A stretch of 45,567 nucleotides of DNA, taken from contig JAVEYH010000013.1 of assembly GCA_034003585.1 (NCBI GenBank), positions 1-45,567 of the forward strand, written 5' to 3'. Position numbers and translations under genes: made by a program. Position 1 is the first letter of the stretch; the number at the start of each line of letters is the position of its first letter. Positions 8,751 to 17,318 of this stretch are shown here, in pieces. The notes below the pieces were generated by a model. It was not told the DNA's origin, did no database searches, and was given only the letters and a program-made list of their open reading frames with translations. Source of the DNA: JAPXSY01 sp034003585. GTDB taxonomy: Bacteria > Verrucomicrobiota > Kiritimatiellia > RFP12 > UBA1067.

Positions 8751-8770
8751 CGGACGGGAAAGGAGGAGGG

Positions 8771-9382
8771 ATGCGGACAGGAGAGCGTGCGCTGCTGCTG
8801 GCGGCGGGACTCGGATGTGCGGCGGGGTGCCAGGCCCCGATGTTCGAAGGGACGGTGTTCGAGGCGCAGCCGCGTCCGGATCCGACGGTGGCGCGGATCG
8901 CCACCAGCACACAACAGATGAATCTGGAGTTCCGGCAGCTTGCGGAACAGGTGGCCGCGGTCCACCGCAATCAGGAGTTGCTTGAGGCGCGGCTGACGCG
9001 GCTGGAAGGGCACCTTGCGGCCATGCAGCGTTCCGGCGAGGAAGTGGGCGCGTTGCGGCAGGAGCTGCAGCGTGTCCGCGCCGAACGCGAGGGGCTGCGC
9101 AAAGAGATCACCGACGATCTGGCCGGACGCATCGAGACGATCGCCTCGCGCCAGCAGGCGGAAATCAGAGCGGCCCGCGCCGCCGCGGAACGCGCGGCGC
9201 CCTCCGCCCCGGCTTCGTCCGCCCGAAGCGGTTCCGGGTATGAGCACAAAGTGGAACGGGGACAGACCCTCTCCCAAATCGCCCGCGGATACGGCAAGAG
9301 CATGGAGTCGATCATGAAGGCCAACAAGATCACCAACCCGTCCTCGATCCGTGTGGGCCAGGTGCTGTTCATCCCGGATTGA
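8771..9382 (+). CDS. LysM-domain lipoprotein with coiled coil
   Basis: 203 aa. The ATG at 8771 follows a strong AGGAGGAGGG, which favours it over the upstream GTG at 8747. The signal peptide ends at a Cys (GCAAGCQAP), consistent with lipidation. The middle (about 45-140) is heptad-rich coiled coil (LEFRQLAEQVAAVHRNQELL). The C-terminal about 48 residues are a LysM domain (HKVERGQTLSQIARGYGKSM to SIRVGQVLFIPD). Probably binds peptidoglycan from the outer membrane side. It shares this plan with the lipoprotein at 7300-8403 but lacks the TPR-like part. Confidence 0.8.
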   Translation: MRTGERALLLAAGLGCAAGCQAPMFEGTVFEAQPRPDPTVARIATSTQQMNLEFRQLAEQVAAVHRNQELLEARLTRLEGHLAAMQRSGEEVGALRQELQRVRAEREGLRKEITDDLAGRIETIASRQQAEIRAARAAAERAAPSAPASSARSGSGYEHKVERGQTLSQIARGYGKSMESIMKANKITNPSSIRVGQVLFIPD

Positions 9383-9395
9383 AAGGAAGGTCCGC

Positions 9396-10376
9396 ATGCG
9401 TTTTCCGGAAGTCCGCCTGCGCCGGTTGCGGCGCACCCCGGCGATTCGAAGGTTGTTCGACGATCCCGCGCCGCCTGCGTCATCCCTGATTTGGCCGGTG
9501 TTCGTGGTGGAGGGGCGCAACCGGTGTGAGCCGGTCGACGCCATGCCGGGACAGAACCGGATGAGTGTCGATCACCTGTTGCGCGCGCTCGAACCCGTGG
9601 CGGCGCAGGGGGTGGGCGGGGTGCTGCTGTTCGGGCAGACCGAGCAGGCCAAAGACGAGGGCGGCAGCGGCGCGTTCGATGAGCGGGGAGTGGTGCAGCA
9701 GGCGATCCCGGCGATCCGGCGCGCCTATCCCGGGCTGGTGGTGATGACGGATGTCTGCCTGTGCGCCTACACGGCGCACGGTCATTGCGGACCGCTCGCG
9801 CCGGACGGATCGGTGGACAATGACGCCGCGAACGGTCTGCTCGCCCGCGTGGCGGTTTCGCATGCCGCGGCCGGCGCGGATGTGGTGGCGCCCAGCGCCA
9901 TGATGGACGGCCAGGTCGCGGTTATCCGGGCGGCTTTGGAGGAGAACGGCTTCGACCAGACCCTGCTGATGGCGTACTCGACGAAATTCGCCTCGTCCCT
10001 GTACGGGCCGTTCCGTGAGGCGGAACGTTCCTCTCCCGCTTCGGGCGACCGGAAGGGCTATCAGGCCTCCGGCGGCAACCTGCGCGCGGCGCTGCGCGAA
10101 TCGGATTTCGACGAGGAGGAGGGGGCGGACATCCTGATGGTCAAGCCCGCCCTGTTTTACCTGGACGTGCTGGCCCGCCTGCGGGAACGCACCGACCTGC
10201 CGCTCGCGGCCTACAACGTCAGCGGCGAATACAGCATGCTGATCGCGGCCGCCGAGCGGGGGTGGGGCGACCGGGACGAGATGGCGCGGGAATCGCTGAC
10301 GGCCATCCGACGCGCGGGCGCGGATCTGATCCTCACCTACTGGGCGCCGCGCTACCGAGAACTCTTCAAACTGTAA
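9396..10376 (+). CDS. hemB: Porphobilinogen synthase (delta-aminolevulinic acid dehydratase)
   Basis: 326 aa, the normal family length. Condenses two 5-aminolevulinate molecules to porphobilinogen in the cytoplasm, an early tetrapyrrole (haem) step. The two active-site lysines sit in AYSTKFASSLYGPFR and ILMVKPALFYLDV. DVCLCAYTAHGHCG has the three cysteines of the zinc-dependent type. The start is the ATG at 9396 with GAAAGGAAGG five bases upstream, 13 bp after the LysM gene; the longer frame from 9351 overlaps that gene and is not homologous. No other haem genes are in the window. Confidence 0.97.
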   Translation: MRFPEVRLRRLRRTPAIRRLFDDPAPPASSLIWPVFVVEGRNRCEPVDAMPGQNRMSVDHLLRALEPVAAQGVGGVLLFGQTEQAKDEGGSGAFDERGVVQQAIPAIRRAYPGLVVMTDVCLCAYTAHGHCGPLAPDGSVDNDAANGLLARVAVSHAAAGADVVAPSAMMDGQVAVIRAALEENGFDQTLLMAYSTKFASSLYGPFREAERSSPASGDRKGYQASGGNLRAALRESDFDEEEGADILMVKPALFYLDVLARLRERTDLPLAAYNVSGEYSMLIAAAERGWGDRDEMARESLTAIRRAGADLILTYWAPRYRELFKL

Positions 10377-10386
10377 GGGGCAGGGG
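10375..10386 (+). repeat. 12 bp direct repeat, partner at 10667-10678
   Basis: AAGGGGCAGGGG occurs at the hemB stop codon and again at 10667-10678 near the end of the recognisable LRR-tail homology, so the pair brackets the remnant gene. It could be a recombination scar or chance in GC-rich sequence. Confidence 0.5.
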
Positions 10387-10398
10387 GTGATGGGATGA

Positions 10399-10764
10399 GT
10401 GGCCAAGGATGTTGGTGGCGGCACATATGGTGTGGACTCGCCGTTGGAGCCGCTTCGCGGTTTGCCGCTGTACTTCATCAACATGACTGGCAGCGATGTG
10501 TCGGACCTGACGCCATTGGCTGATCTTCGGTTGCGACAGTTTTGGTTTACGCCGCGCCGGATCAAAAAGGGGATTGCGGCGATACGCTCCAGGACGACGC
10601 TGCGTGCCATTGGCGTCGGATTCTCAAGCGGCAGGAGGAGGTCAGTTCCTCAGTTCTGGGCCAAACAAGGGGCAGGGGAGTTCGATTGGAAACCTCATGA
10701 GAGGTTTTTTCGCTGCGCGTCTTTCGCGCGACGCATACATCGGTTGATGTCGCGGCGGAAATAG
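10399..10764 (+). pseudogene. Remnant of a leucine-rich-repeat protein C-terminal tail
   Basis: The frame follows a TGA directly and encodes one LRR-like unit (PLEPLRGLPLYFINMTGSDV, SDLTPLADLRL), then FWFTPRRIKKGIAAIRS and FWAKQGAGEFD. From memory this order matches the tail of LRR-containing serine/threonine-kinase or F-box-like proteins that are multicopy in Lentisphaerae and Planctomycetes, where the tail reads roughly FTPKNIxKGI...FWKKYDAGEF. Kinase domain and most repeats are missing. Residues after GEFD look unrelated and run through a terminator-like hairpin. I see no Shine-Dalgarno. Best read as a decayed fragment, about 430 bp between hemB and rhaA. A short functional peptide cannot be excluded. 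Confidence 0.6.
10688..10710 (+). terminator. Intrinsic terminator downstream of the LRR remnant
   Basis: AAACCTC and GAGGTTT pair around an ATGA loop, and the 3' arm merges into a run of six T residues. The 7 bp stem is modest in GC but the T-tract is clear. It lies upstream of the rhaA promoter and would end transcription from hemB or the vanished LRR gene. Confidence 0.6.
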
Positions 10765-10772
10765 GGTAGACT
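10744..10772 (+). promoter_or_regulatory. Sigma-70-like promoter for rhaA
   Basis: TTGATG (10744-10749), a 17 bp spacer and TAGACT (10767-10772), 38 bp before the rhaA start codon. It follows an intrinsic terminator, as expected for a new transcription unit. Confidence 0.55.
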
Positions 10773-10810
10773 TATCCTCCTTCTCCCCTTTTAAGAAAGG
10801 TAGCGATCCC

Positions 10811-12073
10811 ATGAGCAAAAAGAACATCGAGGCTGCGTATCACCTCGCGTGCGAACGCTATGCGGAGCTGGGGGTCAACGCGGAGGCGGCTCTCCAGAAA
10901 TTGGCCAGAATCCCGGTTTCGCTGCACTGTTGGCAAGGCGACGACGTGCGCGGCTTCGAAGCGGCTGACGGCGACCTGACGGGCGGGATCCAGGCCACGG
11001 GGAATTATCCCGGCCGTGCGCGGACGCCGCAGGAACTTCGCGGGGACATCGCCTTTGCGCTCTCGCTGATCGGCGGTTTCCACCGCGTGAACGTGCACGC
11101 CTGTTACGCCGAGTTCAAGGACGGACGCCGGGTGGACCGCGATGCGCTGCAACCCGAGCATTTCGCGAACTGGATCGCCTGGGCCAAACAGAACGGGCTG
11201 GGCATGGATTTTAACCCGACCCTCTTCTCGCATCCCCGGTTCAACGGGTTCTCACTGGCCAGCCGCGACAAACGCACCCGTAATTTCTGGATCCGGCATA
11301 CCCGGGCCACGCGCCGGATCGCCGCCGCCATCGGCAAGGCCCTCGGCACGCCCTGCGTCAACAACGTCTGGATCCCGGACGGCTACAAGGACATCCCGGC
11401 CGACCGCGCAACCCCGCGCAAGATCCTGAACGACGCGCTGGACGAGTGTTTCGCGGAGAAGCTGAACCCCAGGCACATGCTGGACGCGGTCGAATCCAAG
11501 CTTTTCGGCATCGGCGCGGAAAGTTACACGGTCGGCTCCCACGAGTTCTACATGGGGTACGCCGTGAAGAACCATAAGCTGCTGACCCTGGATGCCGGGC
11601 ATTTCCATCCGACCGAAACGATCTCGGACAAACTCTCCGCCTGCCTGCTCTCTGTTCCGGGCATTCTGCTGCACGTGAGCCGGGGTGTGCGGTGGGACAG
11701 CGACCATGTGGTGCTGGTGGGGGACGAGCTGATCGCGATCGCGCAGGAGCTGGTGCGGCTGGATCAGTTCCGGCGCGTGCACATCGGGCTGGATTACTTT
11801 GACGCGAGCATCAACCGGATCGCGGCGTGGGTGCTGGGCATGCGCGCCATGCAGAAGGCGTTGCTGTACGCCCTGCTGGAGCCGTTCGAGACCATGCGCA
11901 AGGCGGAGCGGGAAGGCGACCTGACCGCGCGCCTGGTGTGGACTGAGACCGCGAAGACGATGCCGTTCGGCGCGGTCTGGGAGAAGTTTTGCCTGGATGA
12001 GGATGTGCCGCCGGATCCGGTTTGGCTTAAGGAAGTCCGGCGGTATGAGGCGCAGGTGTTGGCGAAGCGGTGA
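10811..12073 (+). CDS. rhaA: L-rhamnose isomerase
   Basis: 420 aa, typical for RhaA. Interconverts L-rhamnose and L-rhamnulose in the cytoplasm, Mn-dependent. Recognised by overall sequence, including VSLHCWQGDDVRGFE, GGIQATGNYPGRA, FNPTLFSHPRFNGFSLASRD, VNNVWIPDGYKD, AESYTVGSHEFYMGYAV, LDAGHFHPTETISDKLSA and VRWDSDHVV. The start follows AAGAAAGG ten bases upstream. The aldolase gene comes directly downstream, so the pair covers isomerisation and cleavage of rhamnose. No rhamnulokinase is in the window, and the XylR-like gene 5.6 kb upstream is a possible but unproven regulator. Confidence 0.96.
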   Translation: MSKKNIEAAYHLACERYAELGVNAEAALQKLARIPVSLHCWQGDDVRGFEAADGDLTGGIQATGNYPGRARTPQELRGDIAFALSLIGGFHRVNVHACYAEFKDGRRVDRDALQPEHFANWIAWAKQNGLGMDFNPTLFSHPRFNGFSLASRDKRTRNFWIRHTRATRRIAAAIGKALGTPCVNNVWIPDGYKDIPADRATPRKILNDALDECFAEKLNPRHMLDAVESKLFGIGAESYTVGSHEFYMGYAVKNHKLLTLDAGHFHPTETISDKLSACLLSVPGILLHVSRGVRWDSDHVVLVGDELIAIAQELVRLDQFRRVHIGLDYFDASINRIAAWVLGMRAMQKALLYALLEPFETMRKAEREGDLTARLVWTETAKTMPFGAVWEKFCLDEDVPPDPVWLKEVRRYEAQVLAKR

Positions 12074-12087
12074 GCGGAGGGCAAGGC

Positions 12088-13170
12088 GTGGGTTGGGAGA
12101 GCAGAACGTTACTCGAAGCGGTTACCGAACTGTCGCATGCGTTCGGGTCCGCGGAGCATGTCAAAGGCGGCGGGGGCAACACCTCCTGCAAACAGGCGGA
12201 CACCCTCTGGGTGAAACCCTCCGGCACCACGCTCGCCGCGCTGACCCCCGACCGGTTTGTCGCGCTGGACCGCGCACGGCTGGCGCGCCTCTATCGGGAG
12301 ACGCCGCCGGACGGGCCGGCCGCGGCGCGCGAGGCTTGGGTTAAGGAACGCATGGACGCGGCGGTGCGGCCCGAGACGCCGGGGCGCGCTTCGGTGGAGG
12401 CGCCGCTGCACGACACGCTCGCGGCCCGCTTCGTGGTGCACACGCACCCGGCGGCCTGCAACGGCATGACCTGCGCGGTCGGCGGGGAGGCGGCCGCGGC
12501 CCGCCTCTTCCCTGAGGCGCTCTGGATCCCGTATGTGGACCCCGGCTACACGCTTTGCCGGGAGGTGCGCTCCGCGGTGCGGGCCTATGCGGCTGAGCAC
12601 GGCGCGGAGCCCGCCCTGATTTTTCTTCAGAATCACGGCGTGGTCGTTTCGGGCGACACGGCGGAGGCGGTGTATGCGGTGTACGGCAGCCTGACGGAGC
12701 GGCTGGCCCGCGAGTACGCCGAGGCGCATCTGGACGGCGGGACGCAGGCCGGGCCGGAGCCTGCGGAGCGTGAGGTGGCCGGCTGGCGACAAACGCTGTC
12801 GGAGACCTTTGGCGCCGAGGCGGCGGAAATGGCCGTATCCGGCATGCTGGATGTGGGAACCGGGCCGATCTCGCCGGATCATGTCGTGTACGCGAAGTCG
12901 TATCCGTTCGAAGGGCGCGTCACGCCGGAGAATCTCCGCGCGTTCCGGTCCGTGTACGGGTACGCGCCGCGCGTTGTGGTCACCGGCACGGCGGTGCTGG
13001 GCGTCGGGCCGCGCGAGAGCGTGGCCCGGGTGGCGCTGGATCTGGCCCGCGACGGCGCGGAGGTCAAGCGGCTGGCGCGCGCGTTTGGCGGGTTGCGGTA
13101 TCTGTGTGACGCCGCGCGCCAGTTTATCGAGAATTGGGAGGTCGAATCCTACCGGGCGCGGCAGATGTGA
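12088..13170 (+). CDS. Class II aldolase, related to the aldolase half of rhamnulose-1-phosphate aldolase/dehydrogenase fusions
   Basis: 360 aa from the GTG at 12088, which has GGAGGG six bases upstream; the GTG at 12070 overlapping the rhaA stop by 4 bp gives 366 aa but no good ribosome site. Class II aldolase/adducin fold: GGGGNTSCK near the N-terminus, zinc ligands in VVHTHPAACNGM and later NHGVVVSGDT. The C-terminal part (FEGRVTPENLRAFRSVYGYA to ENWEVESYRARQM) resembles the end of the aldolase domain in the RhaD/RhaE-type aldolase-dehydrogenase fusions, but the dehydrogenase half is absent. It likely cleaves L-rhamnulose-1-phosphate to DHAP and L-lactaldehyde; the exact substrate is inferred from rhaA next door. 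Confidence 0.8.
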   Translation: MGWESRTLLEAVTELSHAFGSAEHVKGGGGNTSCKQADTLWVKPSGTTLAALTPDRFVALDRARLARLYRETPPDGPAAAREAWVKERMDAAVRPETPGRASVEAPLHDTLAARFVVHTHPAACNGMTCAVGGEAAAARLFPEALWIPYVDPGYTLCREVRSAVRAYAAEHGAEPALIFLQNHGVVVSGDTAEAVYAVYGSLTERLAREYAEAHLDGGTQAGPEPAEREVAGWRQTLSETFGAEAAEMAVSGMLDVGTGPISPDHVVYAKSYPFEGRVTPENLRAFRSVYGYAPRVVVTGTAVLGVGPRESVARVALDLARDGAEVKRLARAFGGLRYLCDAARQFIENWEVESYRARQM

Positions 13171-13259
13171 GACGGAATGTGTTGGGGAAGGTGTGTGCGC
13201 GGGCCGGGGCTTGGGGAAGCCGCGGGGATGCGCGGGCAAAAAGGATTTGGGGGAGGCGA

Positions 13260-14993
13260 ATGAGGCGTGCGGGATCATACCTGCGAAAGGAGCGTGTCAG
13301 GCACGGGTTGGCCGTGTTCGGAGTGGCGGGGGTCTGTCTGCTTGCCCCGGTCGCCTGCATGACGCCGGGGCGGGCGGTGCTGGAGACGGATGAGACCGGC
13401 ACCCGGCTGGCGACCGCCTACTGGCAGCGGCAGACCGGATCGACCAACACGTTTGACATGAGCCGCCCGGCGGACACGCTGACGTTGCGCATCGCGCTGC
13501 TCGCGGCGGCGCGCGGGGAGCAGAACGTCATCTTCCCTGCGATTCCGCATGTGGGCGACCTGAGCGTCTCCAACGGGGTCATCGCGCTCACGCTGCCGCA
13601 TGCCCTGTGTCTGGCGGCGCGAAACGACCGTTCGTATCAGAGGCTCAAGGAGGCGGTGTTTGAGGCCGCGCTGGATTTGGATTATCAGCAGTACCGGTTC
13701 GGAACGACCTTCAGCGGCATGATGTTCGGTCTGCTCTCCGGAGATCCGGGGATCGAGAAGGCCAGCGGCGGGGTTTCCGCAGGCGCGGCCAGGCGGACCG
13801 AGGCCGGACTCGCGGTCGCCGGAAATCTGGCGCTGAATGTGGTCAGTCTGCTGCGCGACGACTGGCGTTCGCTGGGGCTCACCGGCGATCTTTCCATGAC
13901 CCTGCCGCTCCTGCGCGGCGCCGGACGGGAAATCGTGCGCGAGCCGCTGACCCAGGCGGAACGGAACCTCACGGTCGCGATTTGGAGCTTCGACCGTTAC
14001 CGTCAAACATACGCCTACGAGGTGGCCAGCGCGTTTTACGACGTTCTCGAATACGCCCAGCGCCTGAGGAACGCCGTGGAGAACGAGCGCCGTCTGTCGG
14101 AGAACAGCCGCCGCGCCGAAATGTGGTTCGAGGCGGGCCGGATGGAGCGTATTCAGGTTGACCAGGCGCGCTCCGATCTGCTGAACGCGGGCGAGAGCGT
14201 CATCAACACCCGCAAGAGCATGGAAGCCAAACTGGACGCCTTCAAGATTCAGATCGGCCTGCCCCCGGAAGCGAAAATCACTCTGGATGATGGCGAGTTG
14301 GACACGCTGGAGAAGGAGATGGAGCAGCTGGCCCGGCGAACGTCGGATGCGGTCGGGGCCTTCCCTGAAGAGACCGAGGCGTGCCGCATCGCGCTGGCCG
14401 AACGGCATGACCTGCTCATCACGCGCAGCGCGCTGGAGGATGTGGCGCGCGGCGTGAAAATCGCGGCGGACGCCCTGCGCGCGGACCTGACGCTTCAGGG
14501 CGGCGCCAGCCTGGACCGGCTGCGCGAGACCGGGGGCGACGGGTTTGACGGCGGCGAGGCGCTGGAGGGCGGGCTTTCGGCCTCCCTGCCGTGGGACCGG
14601 CGGCGGGAGCGCAACGCCTTCAAGAAGCGCCTGATCGAACTGGAGCAGGCCAAACGGACGCTGGAGGCCATGGAGGACACGGTGAAACAGGCGGTCCGCA
14701 GCGGATACCGGAATCTGATCGCGGCCCGCGCTTCGTATGAGAACCGGCAGGAGACCATGCGCGTGGCCCGGCTGCGGCTGGAAAGCAACAACCTCTTTCT
14801 GCTTTCGGGCCGATCCTCGATGCGTGACATTCTGGAGGCCGAAAGCGCGATGCTGTCGGCGCGCAACGCGTTATGTTCCGCCATGATCCAGTGGCGGCTC
14901 AGCGAGCTGGCGCTGCGGCGGGATATGGGCGTGTTCGAGATCGCGGAAGACGGCATGTGGCACGAAACGGCGGACCGAGGCAACCATGGTTAA
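13260..14993 (+). CDS. TolC-family outer-membrane efflux lipoprotein
   Basis: 577 aa. The ATG at 13260 follows GGGGGAGG; the longer frame from 13134 overlaps the aldolase gene and is rejected. A signal peptide with lipobox-like VAC (Cys33) precedes two TolC-type helical repeats, ALTLPHALCLAARNDRSYQ (about 145) and CRIALAERHDLLITRSAL (about 380), each followed by long coiled coils (FYDVLEYAQRLRNAVENERR, LIELEQAKRTLEAMEDTVK). It should form the trimeric outer-membrane duct of a tripartite exporter with the adaptor and ABC proteins that follow. Its stop overlaps the adaptor start by 8 bp. Confidence 0.85.
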   Translation: MRRAGSYLRKERVRHGLAVFGVAGVCLLAPVACMTPGRAVLETDETGTRLATAYWQRQTGSTNTFDMSRPADTLTLRIALLAAARGEQNVIFPAIPHVGDLSVSNGVIALTLPHALCLAARNDRSYQRLKEAVFEAALDLDYQQYRFGTTFSGMMFGLLSGDPGIEKASGGVSAGAARRTEAGLAVAGNLALNVVSLLRDDWRSLGLTGDLSMTLPLLRGAGREIVREPLTQAERNLTVAIWSFDRYRQTYAYEVASAFYDVLEYAQRLRNAVENERRLSENSRRAEMWFEAGRMERIQVDQARSDLLNAGESVINTRKSMEAKLDAFKIQIGLPPEAKITLDDGELDTLEKEMEQLARRTSDAVGAFPEETEACRIALAERHDLLITRSALEDVARGVKIAADALRADLTLQGGASLDRLRETGGDGFDGGEALEGGLSASLPWDRRRERNAFKKRLIELEQAKRTLEAMEDTVKQAVRSGYRNLIAARASYENRQETMRVARLRLESNNLFLLSGRSSMRDILEAESAMLSARNALCSAMIQWRLSELALRRDMGVFEIAEDGMWHETADRGNHG

Positions 14994-16596
14994 AAAGATG
15001 GCGAGAACGAAACGGATTCTGATCGGGGCGCTTCTGGCGCTCGGGGCCGCGACCTGGCTCTGGTTCGGCAAACAGGACAAAACCGATGAGGCCGTGCCGG
15101 TCTTTACGGTGCAGCAGGGCCCCCTGACGATCGCGGTCACCTCGGGCGGATCGATCCAGAGCCGTGACAAAGTGGTGATCGCCAGCGAACTGGAGGGCAA
15201 CAACACGGTGATCTGGGTGATTGACGAGGGGGTCAACGTGCAGTCGGGCGACCTGCTGCTGGAGTTCGATTCCAGCGACCTCATCGAGAAACGCAACGAG
15301 CAGGAGATCGTCGTGGCCAACGCGGAGGCGAACCTGATCATCACGCAGGAGAAACTCGGCATCACCGAGGGGGATTGCGAAGCGGCGCTGCTGGACCGGG
15401 AAGTGGATATGATGCTGGCCAAGATGGCGTTGGAAAAATTTCAGGACGGCGATTATCCGCAGCAACTGCGTCAATCGGAGGCGGATGTCGCGCTGGCGGA
15501 TGAGGAGCTGAAACGCGCGGATGAGCGGCTGGAGTGGTCGCAGCGCCTCGCCAAGGCGAACTTTCTGACCCGGACCGAACTGCAGGCCGATCAGCTGGCC
15601 CTGCAGCGTAAAAAACTCGATCTCGCCATGGCGGAGACCAAAATGAGCGTGCTGACCAACTTCACGGTCCTGCAGCAGCGCGCGACGCTGGAAAGCGCGT
15701 CGCGGAAAGCCTCGCGCGCGCTCAAACGCACCGCCTGGCAAAACAAGGCCACGCTGCGCCAGGTCGAGACGGAACTGCAGGCGCGGCAGCGGGAACTGGA
15801 ACGGGCCACCAACCGCATGGCGGAACTGAACTTTCAGATCGAGAAGAGTAAAATCTACGCGCCCACCAACGGGATCGTTCTGTACACCTCGACCGTCCTG
15901 ATCTCCCGGCGCCAATGGTGGATCAAACCGCTGGCGGTGGGTTCCACCGCGGTGGAACGTCAGGAACTGATCTACATCCCGTTGGAGTCCGGCATGGTGG
16001 TGGAGGTGATGATTCCCGAAGCCAGCCTGAACAAGATCGAAAACGGGATGGAGGCGCGTGTCAAAGTGGACGCCTTCCCGGGACGCGTGTTTGATGGGCG
16101 CCTGGTCAAGATCGGGATCCTGCCGGACGGCCAGAGTTCGCAATTGAATCCGGATCTGAAGTTGTACAAATGCGAGATCGAGTGCGATTTCAAGGAGGTC
16201 AACATCCGTCCCGGCATGAGTTGCGATGTCGAACTGGTCAAAGAGACGTATGAAGACGCGCTCTATGTGCCGGTGCAGTGCGTGGTCCGCGTGGACGGCG
16301 TGCCGCGCGTCTATGTGCGCGATGACGGGGAGTGGGTGCCGCGGATCGTGCGCGTGGGCATGGACAACAACCGGATGATCCACATCCGGGAGGGACTGAA
16401 GGTCGGCGAGGAGGTCATGCTGGCGCCGCCGGTGAAGGAGCAGAAAAAAGAGGTCAAGGAGGCGGTGGCCCCTTCGGGCGGCGCGCCCGCCCGCGCGGGC
16501 AACCGGAACGGCGCGCCCAACAAAGCCAAGCGCGCCTCCGCACCCTCGCCGGCGCGGCACAGGGAGGGGCCGCCCGCGGGCGGCAGGATGCCATGA
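14986..16596 (+). CDS. MacA/HlyD-like periplasmic adaptor of an ABC export system
   Basis: 536 aa. A single N-terminal membrane anchor (ILIGALLALGAATWLWF) is followed by a lipoyl-like half motif (SGGSIQSRDKVVIASELEGN), an unusually long helical hairpin (about 105-275), the second lipoyl half (KIYAPTNGIVLYTS) and a beta-barrel/MP domain (VEVMIPEASLNKIENGMEAR, DGRLVKIGIL). The C-terminal about 50 residues form a Lys/Ala/Pro/Gly-rich tail not typical of MacA. It bridges the inner-membrane ABC permease and the TolC-like duct. The start overlaps the preceding stop, and its own stop overlaps the ATPase start (ATGA). Confidence 0.87.
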   Translation: MVKKMARTKRILIGALLALGAATWLWFGKQDKTDEAVPVFTVQQGPLTIAVTSGGSIQSRDKVVIASELEGNNTVIWVIDEGVNVQSGDLLLEFDSSDLIEKRNEQEIVVANAEANLIITQEKLGITEGDCEAALLDREVDMMLAKMALEKFQDGDYPQQLRQSEADVALADEELKRADERLEWSQRLAKANFLTRTELQADQLALQRKKLDLAMAETKMSVLTNFTVLQQRATLESASRKASRALKRTAWQNKATLRQVETELQARQRELERATNRMAELNFQIEKSKIYAPTNGIVLYTSTVLISRRQWWIKPLAVGSTAVERQELIYIPLESGMVVEVMIPEASLNKIENGMEARVKVDAFPGRVFDGRLVKIGILPDGQSSQLNPDLKLYKCEIECDFKEVNIRPGMSCDVELVKETYEDALYVPVQCVVRVDGVPRVYVRDDGEWVPRIVRVGMDNNRMIHIREGLKVGEEVMLAPPVKEQKKEVKEAVAPSGGAPARAGNRNGAPNKAKRASAPSPARHREGPPAGGRMP

Positions 16597-17318
16597 TCGT
16601 GCGGACGACAGCGTGGGCCGCACCCGATCCCGATGCGGTGGTGCGCTTGGATGAGGTGGAACGGCATTACCGGGTTGGCGATGAAACAGTCCGGGCCCTG
16701 GACGGCGTTTCCTTCGTGATCCGCCGGGGTTCGTACTGGGCCATCATGGGCCAAAGCGGTTCCGGGAAAAGCACGCTGCTGAATATTCTGGGGTGTCTGG
16801 ACCGGCCTTCGTCGGGTGCGTATTGGTTGAACGGCGTGAATGTGGCGGAGATGGATGATAACGCCCTGAGTGATCATCGCCTGCGGAATCTGGGGTTCGT
16901 GTTTCAAAGTTTCCATCTCATCCCGCAATTGACGGTGTGCGAAAACATCGAAGTGCCGATGCTGTATCTGGGACTGCCGCAGGCGGAACGCAAGGCGAAA
17001 GCGGAGCAACTGGCCGCGCGTGTCGGCATCGGGCACCGGTTGCGCCATCTGCCTTCCGAGCTGTCGGGCGGGCAGCGCCAGCGTGTGGCGGTCGCCCGCG
17101 CGTTGGCCAACGATCCGGCGGTCCTGCTGGCCGATGAGCCGACCGGGAATCTGGACAGCGCCACCAGCGTCCAGATCATGGACCTGTTCCAGGAGTTGTA
17201 TGAGCAGGGCAAGACCGTGGTCCTCGTGACGCACGAGCCGGACATCGCCACCTACGCCAAAGCCAGCATCCTTCTCAAAGACGGCAAGATCCTCTCGGTC
17301 ACGGAGGCCGAAGCGTGA
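16593..17318 (+). CDS. ABC transporter ATP-binding protein, MacB/LolD type
   Basis: 241 aa; the ATG at 16593 shares ATGA with the adaptor stop. The longer frame from 16332 is a shadow over the adaptor gene. Walker A GQSGSGKST, Q-loop FVFQSFHLIPQL, signature LSGGQRQRVAVARAL, Walker B VLLADEPTGNLDS and H-loop VLVTHEPDIA are all intact. It powers the mechanotransmission-type exporter formed with the FtsX-like permease that overlaps its stop (GTGA). In E. coli MacB this ATPase is fused to the permease; here they are separate. Confidence 0.93.
   Translation: MIVRTTAWAAPDPDAVVRLDEVERHYRVGDETVRALDGVSFVIRRGSYWAIMGQSGSGKSTLLNILGCLDRPSSGAYWLNGVNVAEMDDNALSDHRLRNLGFVFQSFHLIPQLTVCENIEVPMLYLGLPQAERKAKAEQLAARVGIGHRLRHLPSELSGGQRQRVAVARALANDPAVLLADEPTGNLDSATSVQIMDLFQELYEQGKTVVLVTHEPDIATYAKASILLKDGKILSVTEAEA

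Noticed and set aside
14899..16623. 574-codon open frame antisense to the adaptor gene
   Set aside because: Shadow of a recognised MacA-like gene; low-complexity His/Arg-rich translation.
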